A model generated the notes under the pieces. The model had not been told where the DNA came from, did no database searches, and saw only the letters and a list, made by a program, of their open reading frames with translations. A stretch of DNA of 64,000 nucleotides from the NCBI GenBank assembly GCA_038025085.1, contig CM076144.1, forward strand, positions 31,803,501-31,867,500, in the 5' to 3' direction. Position numbers and translations under genes: made by a program. Below are positions 34,554 through 45,120 of the stretch, in pieces. This stretch comes from Tetragonia tetragonoides. Taxonomy: Eukaryota; Streptophyta; Magnoliopsida; Caryophyllales; Aizoaceae. The stretch's first letter is position 1. Each line of letters starts with the position of its first letter.

Positions 34554-36840
34554 TCAAGAACGTGAACGAGCAACAAATTCTTCTAATTTTCCCCAGACCT
34601 CGAGAGCAGCAGCCCTATCCTGGTGTCGTTTGTTCTTGCTGTTCTACACAAATATATTTTACACTTTGTGAGATAAGAAATTGGCATTAGAACATTTCCG
34701 TATCTGGCAGTGTTAAGCAGAAAAAGTGCAACAGATTTGAGCGCTACTTTAGAAGGTAATTACTAGTTAAACCAATACTTCAAATCAGATTATACTCACT
34801 GATATAATCTTTACATTCCACTGCTTCACAACCTTTGCAGATTCTATACTATCATCCTCGGAACGCATAAAGAAACCAATAACTGCAAGATAAACATATA
34901 CATTGTTTCGTTAGGAACTTTCTCAAAATCATAATGCATATAAAACATCTAATTACACCACCAACACCAAGAACTCGTGATTTCCAACATTATCTTATTT
35001 GGCCAAATCATATATCAGAATTTCATGACTTTCCATTTCCTCTAAACTATATGACAATGCACAAGCATAACACCATAATAACAGAGGAGATGCAACTCCC
35101 AAACTTATCCATTCCAAAACACCTCACCAAGCTTCTAAGTTCCAACTAATATTATTTTGTATGTGTTCTGTTCATGTGTCATGTCAGAGTATTTTCCTAG
35201 ATGTGTAGGTCAAAGCAAAAACACCACAGCATTATGTCATGATTACTTGTTCCTGTGCATGTATGAAAGAAGAGATTCTGAGTTGTGGACTATATGACAC
35301 TTCCTCATTTATCATCCCAGTCATACTAAGGTTTCTATTTACTATGTATTTTACTATTTATTTTACTAACTATTTTAGGGTATGTCCATACCGATATCAT
35401 ACTAAGAATAACTGTCATTCACGGCTACCATGTTGCCACCAATGAGTCAAACCTTATAATAATTGTAGACTGTAAACAAAACTTTAAATGCCACAAGCTA
35501 AATACCATCTGTATTGTTTAGTGAAGATGCAAACAAAAGACCAAAGATGAGAACCTTGCCGTAAATATTAAGTTTAGTCCTTGAATTATGTTTCTCTCTT
35601 GCCATCCCCATTTTGAAGCAAATAATAACATTAAAAGAAATCTCATAAATTAAACAAAACTGACTACCCAAGCAAAATAAAACATACAAGTCAAGAGCTA
35701 AAAGTACACACAACCAAATATAAGTTAAGATAACTTACTCTTATTGAAAATCTCAACATGATCCTTGAAAGGCCAATCCTTGAACCGCCACTCCTTACCC
35801 AACACAAAATCCGCCACAACACGATCCCAATCATTCGACTTTAACGTTGACGGCTTATCCCTCACTTCATAAGCAGTCATGACCTTATCTTTATCCATAC
35901 TAAACTTCTTCTGAACCGTCACACATTTCGGCTTAAGCTTTTTCATCTGTTTCATCTTAACATCACTAGGAATAAAAAACCCATCTTCCAAAAACTCCTT
36001 TACATTATAAATAGTAATCAAAGCATTAGAAGCATTTGGCACCAATATAATAGGCACCCCTTCACCAATCTTACCACCCTTAAACATTTTTGCCTTAGGC
36101 CCCGAATGAAACCCATCATCCTTATCACCACCACTACCCAACGACTGACCTTTCCCTCCGGTCGACCCATCCTTCCTTTGCTGAGGTTGCTCTACTCTTT
36201 GCTTATCCTGCTCCCTCTTTAATGCCCCAACATAAATCCCATAAAAATCGTGGTTACAACACTGAAGCAACGCGTTTCGATCCCTAAGAGGCTTCTCACT
36301 AGCCCTAATTAACGACATTATATCAACATTCTCCGAAACCATAACTTCCGAATTCTCATTATTATTATCCTCATCAATTCCCAAATTCAAACCAATGCTA
36401 TTATGATTATTATTTTCAACACTAGCAACATTACCAAGCTGGGGGTCCTCGGGGCGATACTCTTCGACGTCGTTGCCAACAACGCCAACGACATCGACGA
36501 CACTAGTGGTGGCAGTAGGAGGAACAAATTTGATGGCATCGGAAGTCGAAGAACGACCTTCGAGGTAATCAAGTAAGGGTTCACGATCGACGAAAGTAAC
36601 TGTAGGTATACCTTGATTTGTGGCGCTTTTGATGTATTCTGGTTGTTTAGCGTTTCGATTTTTGACCAAAAAAACTAGGGTTTCGAGAGTGTAGAGATTA
36701 CCTTGTTTAGATCGATATGCTGTTTCGGATTTGCAAGGGAAAGTGTATAAATTTCCGAAACGGAATTCGTTGTTGTGGGTTTGGATTTTGTCTAATTCGC
36801 CTCTGATTGTGAAGTCTCGTAGAGCTTATAGGGGATCCAT
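34554..36840 (-). pseudogene. CDC73: CDC73/parafibromin homologue (PAF1 complex) with a stop at codon 5
   Basis: Three exons fit on the minus strand: 36840-35739, 34882-34800 and 34643-34554, with GTAAGT and GTGAGT donors. They total 1275 bases, or 424 residues plus stop, close to Arabidopsis CDC73 (about 415). Conserved blocks run from RDFTIRGELDKIQ and TAYRSKQGNLYTLE at the N-terminus, through DREPLLDYLEGR and SLIRASEKPLRDR, to the Ras-like C-terminal domain with GKIGEGVPIILVP, ITIYNVKEFLEDG, YEVRDKPS and FKDWPFKDHVEIF. The protein is a subunit of the nuclear PAF1 complex, which links RNA polymerase II elongation to histone modification and flowering control. Codon 5 is TAA (36826-36828) where homologues have Ser. 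The rest is intact, so the stop is very recent, allelic, or a sequence error. Confidence 0.93.
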
Positions 36841-38493
36841 GAGAGAAAGAGTGTGTGTATGTTTGTGTGAGGAGTGTGGGTTGGTGATTCTGGAGGGAAT
36901 TTGAAGAATGGTAATCGGAATTCGGAAGTAAGAGCAAGTCTTGTTTGTTCTGAATTTCCGATAGAACGGCAAAGCGGGTTAAAACTTAAAATAAGACTAT
37001 TTATGGGTTTGTCGACTTTCTTCTAAATTTTATATTATCCCCGGCTCACAAAAAGTTACGGAGTCTTAGCGAAATTTTTGTATTTTTATAAATAAAATTG
37101 GTCGTGAATGATCCCAGTTTAGAGTTATAGACCACAAATAATCTCAACTTCTTGTATCTACACCAATAATCTCAATTTCCACTTTTTGTCCCCCATTACT
37201 CTCAAATTAATTCCGTTAACTTGTCCACAATTTGTTACTAATTATTCTGTTAAATCATTATATTGTTATATTTTAATGATAAATATTAAAGATAAAGTTG
37301 GTTTTTACTTCCTAAGTGTGGGTTCCCTTCCTAATAATCATTTAAGTATCATGTAGTCTCCAATAACTCATTTTCTCTCTCGTCTCTTTCACTCTCCACT
37401 CTATCTGTCACGCATAAACTCACCTTCTGTCGTTGTTGATACTCTACCACCAACCAGGCACCCACTGGCCACTGGTGTTGCCGCTTACTAATCGAAAATG
37501 TGCTCTTTCTCTGTTTTCCTGTTCTTCTCTTTCCCTTTGACTTTGGTCATGACTCATGTGTCCCATGTTCCCTATTCCCTCCACCCTTGTTTCTATTTTA
37601 TTTCAAAAATAAGGGTAAGTTGAAGTCAAACATCATTTTCATGCAATTATGCATGACACTACTCCAACTACAATAGTGCGTCCTCTTGAAGGCAAACATA
37701 TATGCAAAACAAAGGGGTATGCTCAAGTGAAACGCATATAATAATGTCCATTTAAGATACCTTGATCTTTGGTTGAGGCATTCTATCAAACAATTGTCAG
37801 ACGCAATTTTGTTCTAGTTGTTATCAATCATCACGTATTCTGGACCCTTTTCAATTGAGCTTTGTTGAAGCATCGAAAGGAGTAACTTCATTCAATCTCA
37901 CTCGCGATAGTTTTATTTTCAATATAATCGTTAAACTTCTTTTATCTTTTGAATCTTGTGAAACTGAATTTCATTGTGAAATTGAATTTCAAATATGTTT
38001 TCGGGAAATTTGCTGGAATTCGACAAATTTTGTTTTTATTTTTGCTTATTTATACTCTATACATGTTGAATTTTATTATGTATTGATAATTTATCCGTCT
38101 CTTATTTTCGCTAGCTTTATTTTAGAAGTAGTCGCTAAAATTTGTGATCAATTGAGCTCCCTTTTTGTCACTTCTATTCGATTGAGCTCCATTAGTTACT
38201 TGGGTTTGTTGTAATTCGAAGGGCGGGGGGGGGGGGGGTTAGAAGTTGTCTATGGTGGTGTCTCGTTTCTATTAGATGAAGATGCAAAGATGCAGAGAGC
38301 GTGAGGGAAGGGTTACAAGGATTATTGGGAAGGTAAAGAAAAAATTAAAGCAAGATTTATTCTACATGAGCATATAAGTAATTGAACATTTCCCTTCCGA
38401 CAAAAGAAAAAAAGTAACAGAACATTACCTCCATTAGACATGGGACCCATTACACATAGTACTGATGGAGGGACAAAAAATAAAAGTTGAGTT
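36841..38493. other. Region upstream of CDC73
   Basis: AT-rich and without a supported gene. It should contain the CDC73 promoter near 36841-37000. A run of about 14 G residues near 38225 is a likely sequencing weak point. The plus-strand frame at 37855-38214 has no recognisable domain and is not called. Confidence 0.5.
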
Positions 38494-38783
38494 CAGTGGC
38501 GTATCCAAGATTTTGAACTAGGGTGTGCATAAATTAATTGTAAACATGATGTCCAAAAAAAGGTACAAGTGTTATATGTCCTAAAAATAATTACAATTGC
38601 TGTCGACGAGTTTTCATACTCTGAAAGCGATTTAAAACACAATCATCACTTATGCTTAAAAAGATACGCTTCTCTATAAAAGTAACCAAGCAATCGTTCA
38701 AGAATTGATCGTCTATACTGTTGCGCAACTTATTTTTCATCACTAAAAATGCCCTTTCGACACTTGCGGTTGTAGGAAAACAG
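38494..38783 (-). pseudogene. hAT transposase C-terminal fragment with the transposon's 3' end
   Basis: On the minus strand 63 codons (38783 to the TAA at 38591-38593) read FPTTASVERAFLVMKNKLRN and on to a KTRRQQL end. This is the hAT dimerisation domain signature (the ASVERAFS-type motif) of the TTF-zinc-finger group. The element ends at 38494 with CAGTGGCG, the usual terminus of this hAT group. The rest of the transposase is lost where the copia LTR begins at 38790. Confidence 0.85.
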
Positions 38784-38965
38784 TTCTATTGTATGAATTG
38801 GAAAATTAATAAATAAATAAAATTTTTCTCTTTTTAATTAATTATTTAGTTATTGTTATTATTGAAATAACTTACATGATTAGTTATTTTAATATGAGAA
38901 TAACTGACTTTTTGGGATATGAGAATAGTAACGGTTGGGATATGAGATAATTGCTTCTCAATTCT

Positions 38966-38974
38966 TATATATAC
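38966..38974 (+). promoter_or_regulatory. Probable TATA box of the copia LTR
   Basis: TTATATATA lies at the insertion point of family A copy 2. The target duplication ATACC (38971-38975) overlaps its end, so the insertion separated the core promoter from the downstream LTR. Confidence 0.5.
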
Positions 38975-38975
38975 C

Positions 38976-40212
38976 TGTAAGGACCCGGGATTTTCATCCA
39001 TCTGTTTCCACGGAGTACGTCCTAATAGAAAATTTGTAAGTTGGGGGTTTAGATAAGTTCAAGGGACCATCGAGTTAGAAAAGCTTTTGTAAAGACTTGA
39101 ATTGAATAAAAACCATGAAAGAGGTCACAAATCTGCTATCGGCGTTTTATCGAAGGGACAATCCGAAGGGACAACCCAATAGCGCGATAAGTGAACTGAC
39201 ATGATTTTAGAAAGACTCCCGCTCATATAGAACATATGAGTACCTAAGAATAAAGGGTTCGGGGGCGAAGGTACGAGGTGGGAAGGTGTTAGGCACCCAA
39301 CTCGCCCGTTTTATGACGGCCTTTACTAACTCAAGTTTGCCACACAAACCAGATTAACAACCTAGACTTAGACTAATAATTGGTTCATCACAAGCATCAC
39401 AACATTTATTTTTAACCCTTGTTTAGACATGCATTCGATTGACAAGTTGAGCATTACAAGGACTAGACATGGTTGGAAGGACAATATTTAGTAAGTAATA
39501 AAAGACGTTATTTAGAATGATATCTACATTATGACGACTAGAAAATGAACAATTAGGCAAGTTATTTAATTTGAGCCCTCTGGAGTTAATATCTGAACTG
39601 TAGGCTATGTTTGACAAGAATAGTAAAAGACAAGATGAAAGTTTGGAAGAAAGAGGGAGAAGCTCAGTGTTAATACTCCTAAGAATAGAGGTTGTCAACT
39701 GTAGACTGTGTGTTTTGAACTGAGGGAGGAATGTCGTATTTAAAGGCGCACGAAGTAGGGCTGCACGGCTGAAGAGGAGCCAAAAATCGTATTTGGGCTG
39801 AAAAAATAGCCGGGCCTGGAAGCTTATCCAGCGCCGCTAGCGGCTCAGGTCAGTGCCGGTGACGGTTGTGGTGTGCCAGCTGGATATGACGATATCCAGT
39901 CTATTTTAATTTTCCAGAGGAATTTAGTGTTCCGAAAAATATGAAAAGACGGTTTTACCCTTGGGCGGTAAAAGACGGTTTTACCCTTGATTCGCAACTT
40001 GGCGACCGGGAGTCGGAAAAAGTCGTGAGAGGTATCGTTGGAAAGCTCTTGAACGGGGCTTTTGAATGAGACTGTATTAAAGGAGTGATCGAGAAAAAAA
40101 CCTGAGACCTTATCTTACCTACTAAAGCAAAATAGCATTCAAGTTTATAAATTACTCCTTTCATCATCGGGCTGTTGGGGAGAAATCTGAAGGACTTTTT
40201 TTGGCATCTACA
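38976..40212 (-). repeat. 3' LTR of family A copy 2
   Basis: 1237 bp, with TGTAAGGACCCGGG and GGCATCTACA ends (plus-strand reading). A GC palindrome, AGCGCCGCTAGCGGCT, lies at 39830-39845. It lacks a stretch of about 28 bases near 39341 that the right LTR retains. Confidence 0.93.
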
Positions 40213-40226
40213 GAAGCCCCCACTTT
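40213..40226 (-). other. Polypurine tract of family A copy 2
   Basis: AAAGTGGGGGCTTC on the minus strand, adjoining the 3' LTR and identical to copy 1. Confidence 0.85.
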
Positions 40227-40969
40227 GATCGAGCTTGAGTAAAAGCGAAGATCAAAGTATTCCCAAGGCGACATGCAGGATGCTGATGTGCACATGGTGT
40301 GTAAGAATATACAGTATGTATGCATATGAAGACAAACCTTGGTTGGGACATGCACGTAGCGTGCTAAGATTGCATCTCTGTGAACACAAGAGAGAATAAA
40401 GGTTATGGTTAGCAGGATAGAACAACGCTCGTAGATGGTCTAAATGTCTGCTAGGGACCTGTATTAAGAGTGAATGAAAAAGTTAGTAATACTTTGAGAA
40501 TGATCAACATAGAGTTCTTCGACAAATGGTGACTAAACACCGCTCGACGGGTGTCGAGATTCCGTCCCTGTACGAGAAACGAAAAAGTCGACGAGACAGA
40601 GCGATTAAAAATAACGGCTGTAAATGGAAAGTAACACTGGTGAGAGTGAGTAGTATAAATGCTTTATTCTGAGCAAACAATGACTAAGCACCACTCGGCG
40701 GATGCCGAGATTCCATCCCTGCATGAGAAACGAAAAGTTCGACGAGACAACGCGATAAAAAATGACGGTTGTAAAATGGCTAAAAACATATGAACAGTTT
40801 AAATGCAATATCTTAAGCAATCATTGACTGAAACATATAAAAAACAAATGACAGTATAACCGCAACAGTTTAAGCAATCATTGACTGACACAAAATAAGT
40901 AACCTCGCAGAAGGACAGTTTAACCGCAATAGCTTAAGCGATCTTTGACTGGCCCGATTTTGTGACGTT

Positions 40970-41137
40970 GGGACTTTGGGAGATTGAGACTTTGGGATAT
41001 TGGGACATTGAGACTTTGGGACATTGGGATTTTGGGACATTGGGATTTTGGGATATTGAGACATCGAGACTTTTGGACATTGAGACTTTGGGATATTGGG
41101 ACATCAAGAGTTTGGGATATTGGGATTTCGGGACATT
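40970..41137. repeat. 8-bp minisatellite, 21 units, in the 3' untranslated region of copy 2
   Basis: Consecutive 8-mers such as GGGACATT, GAGACTTT, GGGATATT and GGGATTTT (consensus roughly GRGAYWTT) run for exactly 21 units without a phase change. Copy 1 has no such array at the equivalent place near 950. Long frames across the array on both strands arise because the unit lacks stops. Confidence 0.95.
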
Positions 41138-41435
41138 GATGCGGCCAGTAGATTTACCGGGCTTAAAATAAATTTGACAGTCCGGGCGATAAATATCATC
41201 GGGGCGTATATCCGGGCTTAAGCATTTGGGACTTGCAAAAATAATTGGGTTAGTTTTACCTGAAAATAATTGGTACCGTAAGATGGGCCGGCTGTTGAAT
41301 TTGAATTTGTGGGCCAAAGAGACTTGCTCCTGCGCGCTTGGTACTGATTTCGCCGCGAACTAGCTGAAGTAACGGCTTCTGGGCTGGAAAAATTCGTGGG
41401 ACAACAGGTGGAGGCCCACGTGTGCATGCCTGGCA

Positions 41436-41480
41436 GGGCCGCTAGTGGCGCTGGGCTCTTGGTGAGCGCCGCTAGCGGCT
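41436..41480. promoter_or_regulatory. GC-rich palindrome pair upstream of antisense gene 1, copy 2
   Basis: GGGCCGCTAGTGGCGCT at 41436-41452 and AGCGCCGCTAGCGGCT at 41465-41480 lie about 300 bases before the ATG, as in copy 1. Confidence 0.55.
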
Positions 41481-41782
41481 CTCACGAGTGGCGCCCAACT
41501 TGAGCAGCCTAAAGGCTTTTTGTGAATTTCTTTCTCGCGTTTTGCCTCATTCTTCTTCCTTTCGTCGAGCCATTGTCGAGCAATACTCACCATTGTTGAG
41601 TGCTTCAACTTCCTTGAGGTAGGTTGATTTTTGACCAAATTCTTCGATTTTTGTCTTGAACTTGTTTATTTTTCCGCCTAGTTGCTGAATTTTGGGCTGC
41701 ATTGCTGAATGGGTACTTGTTTCTTGCGAATCTGAAACTTGAAATTTTCACTTGTAGAGAGAGAAAGCTTCATTCTTCTTCC

Positions 41783-44536
41783 ATGGCTCCCATGGACAAA
41801 GGAAAACGTCCAATGGGTGAGGAGGAGGAGAACCGGGACCTTTATCGTACTAGGCTTCCTTCTACTAGTACGCCCCTTGCTTGACATGCAGACAGGGCAC
41901 GTTTGTACCAGGATTCATTCATGCGGATGGACTGGCGCCCGGCTGGGGTTTGGGACCGTAGTATTTCTCTACTAGACAGGCAGAGTCATCTGTCTAACCT
42001 TCAGTTGGTATGTTTTCTGACTCTCTCTTTTTTTTAGTTCTGTTCACTTATATATATTTTTTTGAACTGAAAATTTGAACTGTTAGTGCTTCGTCACACG
42101 GACAAATAGGGACTTGTACTGGATTGGTGGTCAGCTGTATATAATTTGTGTGGAATTATTTTGGCTGTATTGGTAGTATGTGGGGTGTTGAGAAAATTTT
42201 GTTTGTTGGCTAGGGTAATGGTGTTTTGCAGCAGGCTCATGGGTCTACTTCCCATTGGGCTATGATGTTGGAGACTTTCTCTGTGGGAGCTAGTGAAGGG
42301 TTCAGGTTTTGGGCACTTTTTGTCTGTTATCCCGGCTTGTCACTCTGGGGACACTAGGATCATCGCTCGGGGATTATTGGAGAGGTTCTGGGATACCACG
42401 AACACCTTCCATACGCCTGCAGGGGAGATGTTTCCTATCCCCTAACAGTTTGTTGTGCTGACGGGCTTATCTTTTAGAGGGAGTTGTATACAGTATGACG
42501 TGGATTTCCATCGCCAGAATGATAGGTTGCTTGAACTTTATGGGCCTATGTCCGCCCATTTTAGAGATGACCGGGTTTCCTTGCCGAGGTTATGGGCAGC
42601 CTTGGCGGAGCAGGGGCTTACTGAGTAGCAGTGGGCCCGTATTTTCTTTGCTTGCTTGATGGGGTCGACCATTTTTGCTCAGAAGAAGAGTGTGTGTCAG
42701 GTCGACTTCTTGACATGTTTGGACGACTTGTCCACGGTCCATGAGTACAACTTTGGTGCTCCTGCATATGCTACCTTGGGGAGATGGTGCCGCCAGGCTT
42801 GTAGGCCTAGGCCGATGAGTGAGAGGGTGTCTATCTCGGGCCCGTGGAAGATACTGGAGGTAGGGACATATATTTCCATTTTCCATTGCACATGCATGCT
42901 TTTCAGGAGAATTGCAGCTTATCATTTTTTGCTTGTATGGCAGCTATGGTTCTTTGAGTATTTTCCCGCTTTTGGTCCTCACCGTCCTGGTTTGAGGATG
43001 TTCCCACTAGGTTCATGGTGGATTGGTAGAGATAACCACCCATTTACCTCTTTGGAGCATTTCCGGGCTACCTTTAAGAGTCATGTTGCGTTTGAGGTAT
43101 GTTGCCTTTGATTTGCTTATGTTTTTTTTTTGGTCCATTTGGTGTGAATGAACATTGATCTGGTAATCTGTAGGTGTCATGGACTGCCTTCGACGGTATT
43201 CCCGGGGTTTCACCCCATATTACAGTCGAGTCTTTTAGGGTATCTTCCTTGCGGGTGGTCTTTGAGGGGCCATTTAACTTTGTGTGGTACTTGGGGGACC
43301 GCTTGACTCGGCTTGTTTATCCTGCCTTGGGTGGTCATTTGGTTTTGGAGGACCCTCCGATGACCATGTTCTACCTGCGCAGTCTGAACGTGGAAGACTT
43401 GAGGGTCGTGGCTCGTGGTATGGCGACCACGGAGTTGATTGAGACGGAGATTGCTGGCTTGGATCGTACGGGTTTGTACCTGGCCTATTGCTTGGGTCGT
43501 CTGATGCCGGACCTCACTTCTGAGGTAAGAACTTTATTTGTGCCCTTCTCAACTATATGCGTGATATACTGACTTTTGTGTTTTGTAGGCGGATCGTTTG
43601 GCTCCTCAGGGTCCCAGGAGATCCCGTTCCAGAGTTCCTCGGGGCCAGCCCCCAAGCGTGACCTTGCCGAGCAATGAGGTGAGGTACATTGGTGGGAGTG
43701 GGGGAAGTATAGTAGAGGAGTTCCCTCTACATACTGCTGATGGGGAGACCGTGGAGGGTTTGCCCTTGCCTGATGGTTGTACGGGGGTAAGTTTTTTTTA
43801 TCCCTTCTTGTGTTTTGTGTTTGCTTTTGAATGCTGACCCCATCTTTTGTCTCTTCTTGTAGCAGAACCAGGAGTAAACATCTAAGGTCTTCAAGCTCAT
43901 CCATCTGTTGGAGAAAGGCTATAGTCGTGTGATAGGCAAAGGGAAGAGTTCTCGGTCCAAGACTGTTGATGAAAGTAGACTTTTATTCTTTGTTTAGCTA
44001 TGTGAAGTGCTTAACTTAACATTTCGGTCTTCATTGGTTTACAAATGTCGCAATCTTCTTCTTCTGTGGGACCCCGACGTTCTTCCACTGCGAGGGTCTC
44101 TTCGGCGAGTATGCTATCTGTTGCTCGTTCCCTTCCTGTAGTTGTGACCAGGCCTCCTGTTGATAAGGCGCCCGGACCTTCTGTGCCGCACATTCATGTG
44201 CATGAGATGTTTTCTCCGGTGGGTTTTCGGCCTTTTTTCGATAGTTGGGCTAATGCCCCTGGATGGGACGTGCCTCAAACTGGGTCTTCATATCAGGATA
44301 TGGCTATGGACTTTGCTGGCTAGGCCACAAAGAGCTTCTTTAGAGCGGGGTTTTCGGCAAGTACCCCCATGCATGCACCAGCATATGATGGACGGGATAT
44401 GAGGCCTAAAAACAGCAGGCCCATTTATAGCTCGCTTAGTACTTAGGGCTCCTTCCACTATTCGGCCGGGAATTATGGCCTAGGACCATCTGTTGAAGAT
44501 GAGGCTGGCAGCAATGGCGATGATGACTCTAGTTGA
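41783..44536 (+). pseudogene. Antisense gene 1 of family A copy 2: plant mobile domain (PMD) protein
   Basis: Visible exons are 41783-42007, 42235-42859, 42944-43096, 43174-43524 and 43589-43796, all with GT-AG borders. A sixth exon starts near 43866, and a Ser-rich last segment begins MSQSSS at 44045 and ends at 44536. Exon 1 starts MAPMDKGKRPMGEEEE and has one TGA. Exon 2 holds the PMD core (RFWDTTNTFHTPAGEM, LTGLSFRGS) with a few stops. Exon 3 has WFFEYFPAF, and exon 4 has FVWYLGDRLTRLVYP and TMFYLRSL. The donor after exon 6 is changed from GTAAG (copy 1) to GAAAG. The frames are far better kept than expected for noise. PMDs occur in MAIN/MAIL1 and in Tat antisense ORFs; the molecular role in the element is unknown. 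Confidence 0.82.
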
Positions 44537-44926
44537 GCAATGTAGGATGGCTTTGTAAACATTGGCCATGAAACTTTGAACTCCTGTTTTTATGCATTTT
44601 ATATAATATGTATGCTATGATGACTCGATTATGCCCGTCTGATCTCTAAGTATGCAATGTGTTATGCAGTAAAAGAGTAGGCCACAATTTAGGGAATAAA
44701 ATAAAAAAAGGGTAAAAATTGCAAGAAAAAGCAAAAATTACACATATTATACCCCCTAAAAAGAGAATAATAATAAAATAAAAAAAAAATTGGGGAAAAA
44801 AAATAAAACTAAGAGAGTCTGTTGAAGAATTCTGTTGTGCATTTGAAAAACTGGGCTTAAACTGAGCAGAATAGACCAAGTGGGCGGGATGGAGCAAAAG
44901 GAGAAAAATCGACTGGGCTGAGGTCA
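44537..44926. other. Spacer between the antisense genes, copy 2
   Basis: An AT-rich spacer equivalent to 4317-4700 with runs of A; no gene is visible. Confidence 0.6.
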
Positions 44927-45083
44927 GGGCCGCTACCGGCTCTAGGTTGGATGAGGGCCGCTAGCGGCGCTGGGCTGGAGATGAGGGCCGCTAGCAGCGC
45001 TGGTCACAGCCGCTGGCGGCTTTGGCTTTGGGCCTTTTTCTTGGATTTCTGACTATTTTGACCCGATTCTTTGCCTATAAATA
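44927..45083 (+). promoter_or_regulatory. Palindrome cluster and TATA box in front of antisense gene 2, copy 2
   Basis: Four variants of GCCGCTAGCGGC lie at 44927-44941, 44955-44971, 44985-45001 and 45008-45021. The TATAAATA box is at 45076-45083, 38 bases before the ATG at 45121. Several variants differ by C-to-T or G-to-A changes at CpG, as expected for methylated, decaying repeats. Confidence 0.65.
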
Positions 45084-45120
45084 GGATTTACGGGATGTCC
45101 AATGTCGTATCTCTTTTACC

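Noticed and set aside
37855..38214. A 119-codon plus-strand frame between CDC73 and the hAT remnant
   Set aside because: Low-complexity hydrophobic sequence without a recognisable family or splice context.
40970..41137. Regular short repeats considered as a CRISPR-like array
   Set aside because: There are no spacers, the unit is 8 bases, and the host is a plant.
40934..41317. Repetitive open frames on both strands across the 8-bp array
   Set aside because: An 8-base unit without stops gives open frames in all phases; no start context, domain or conservation in copy 1.
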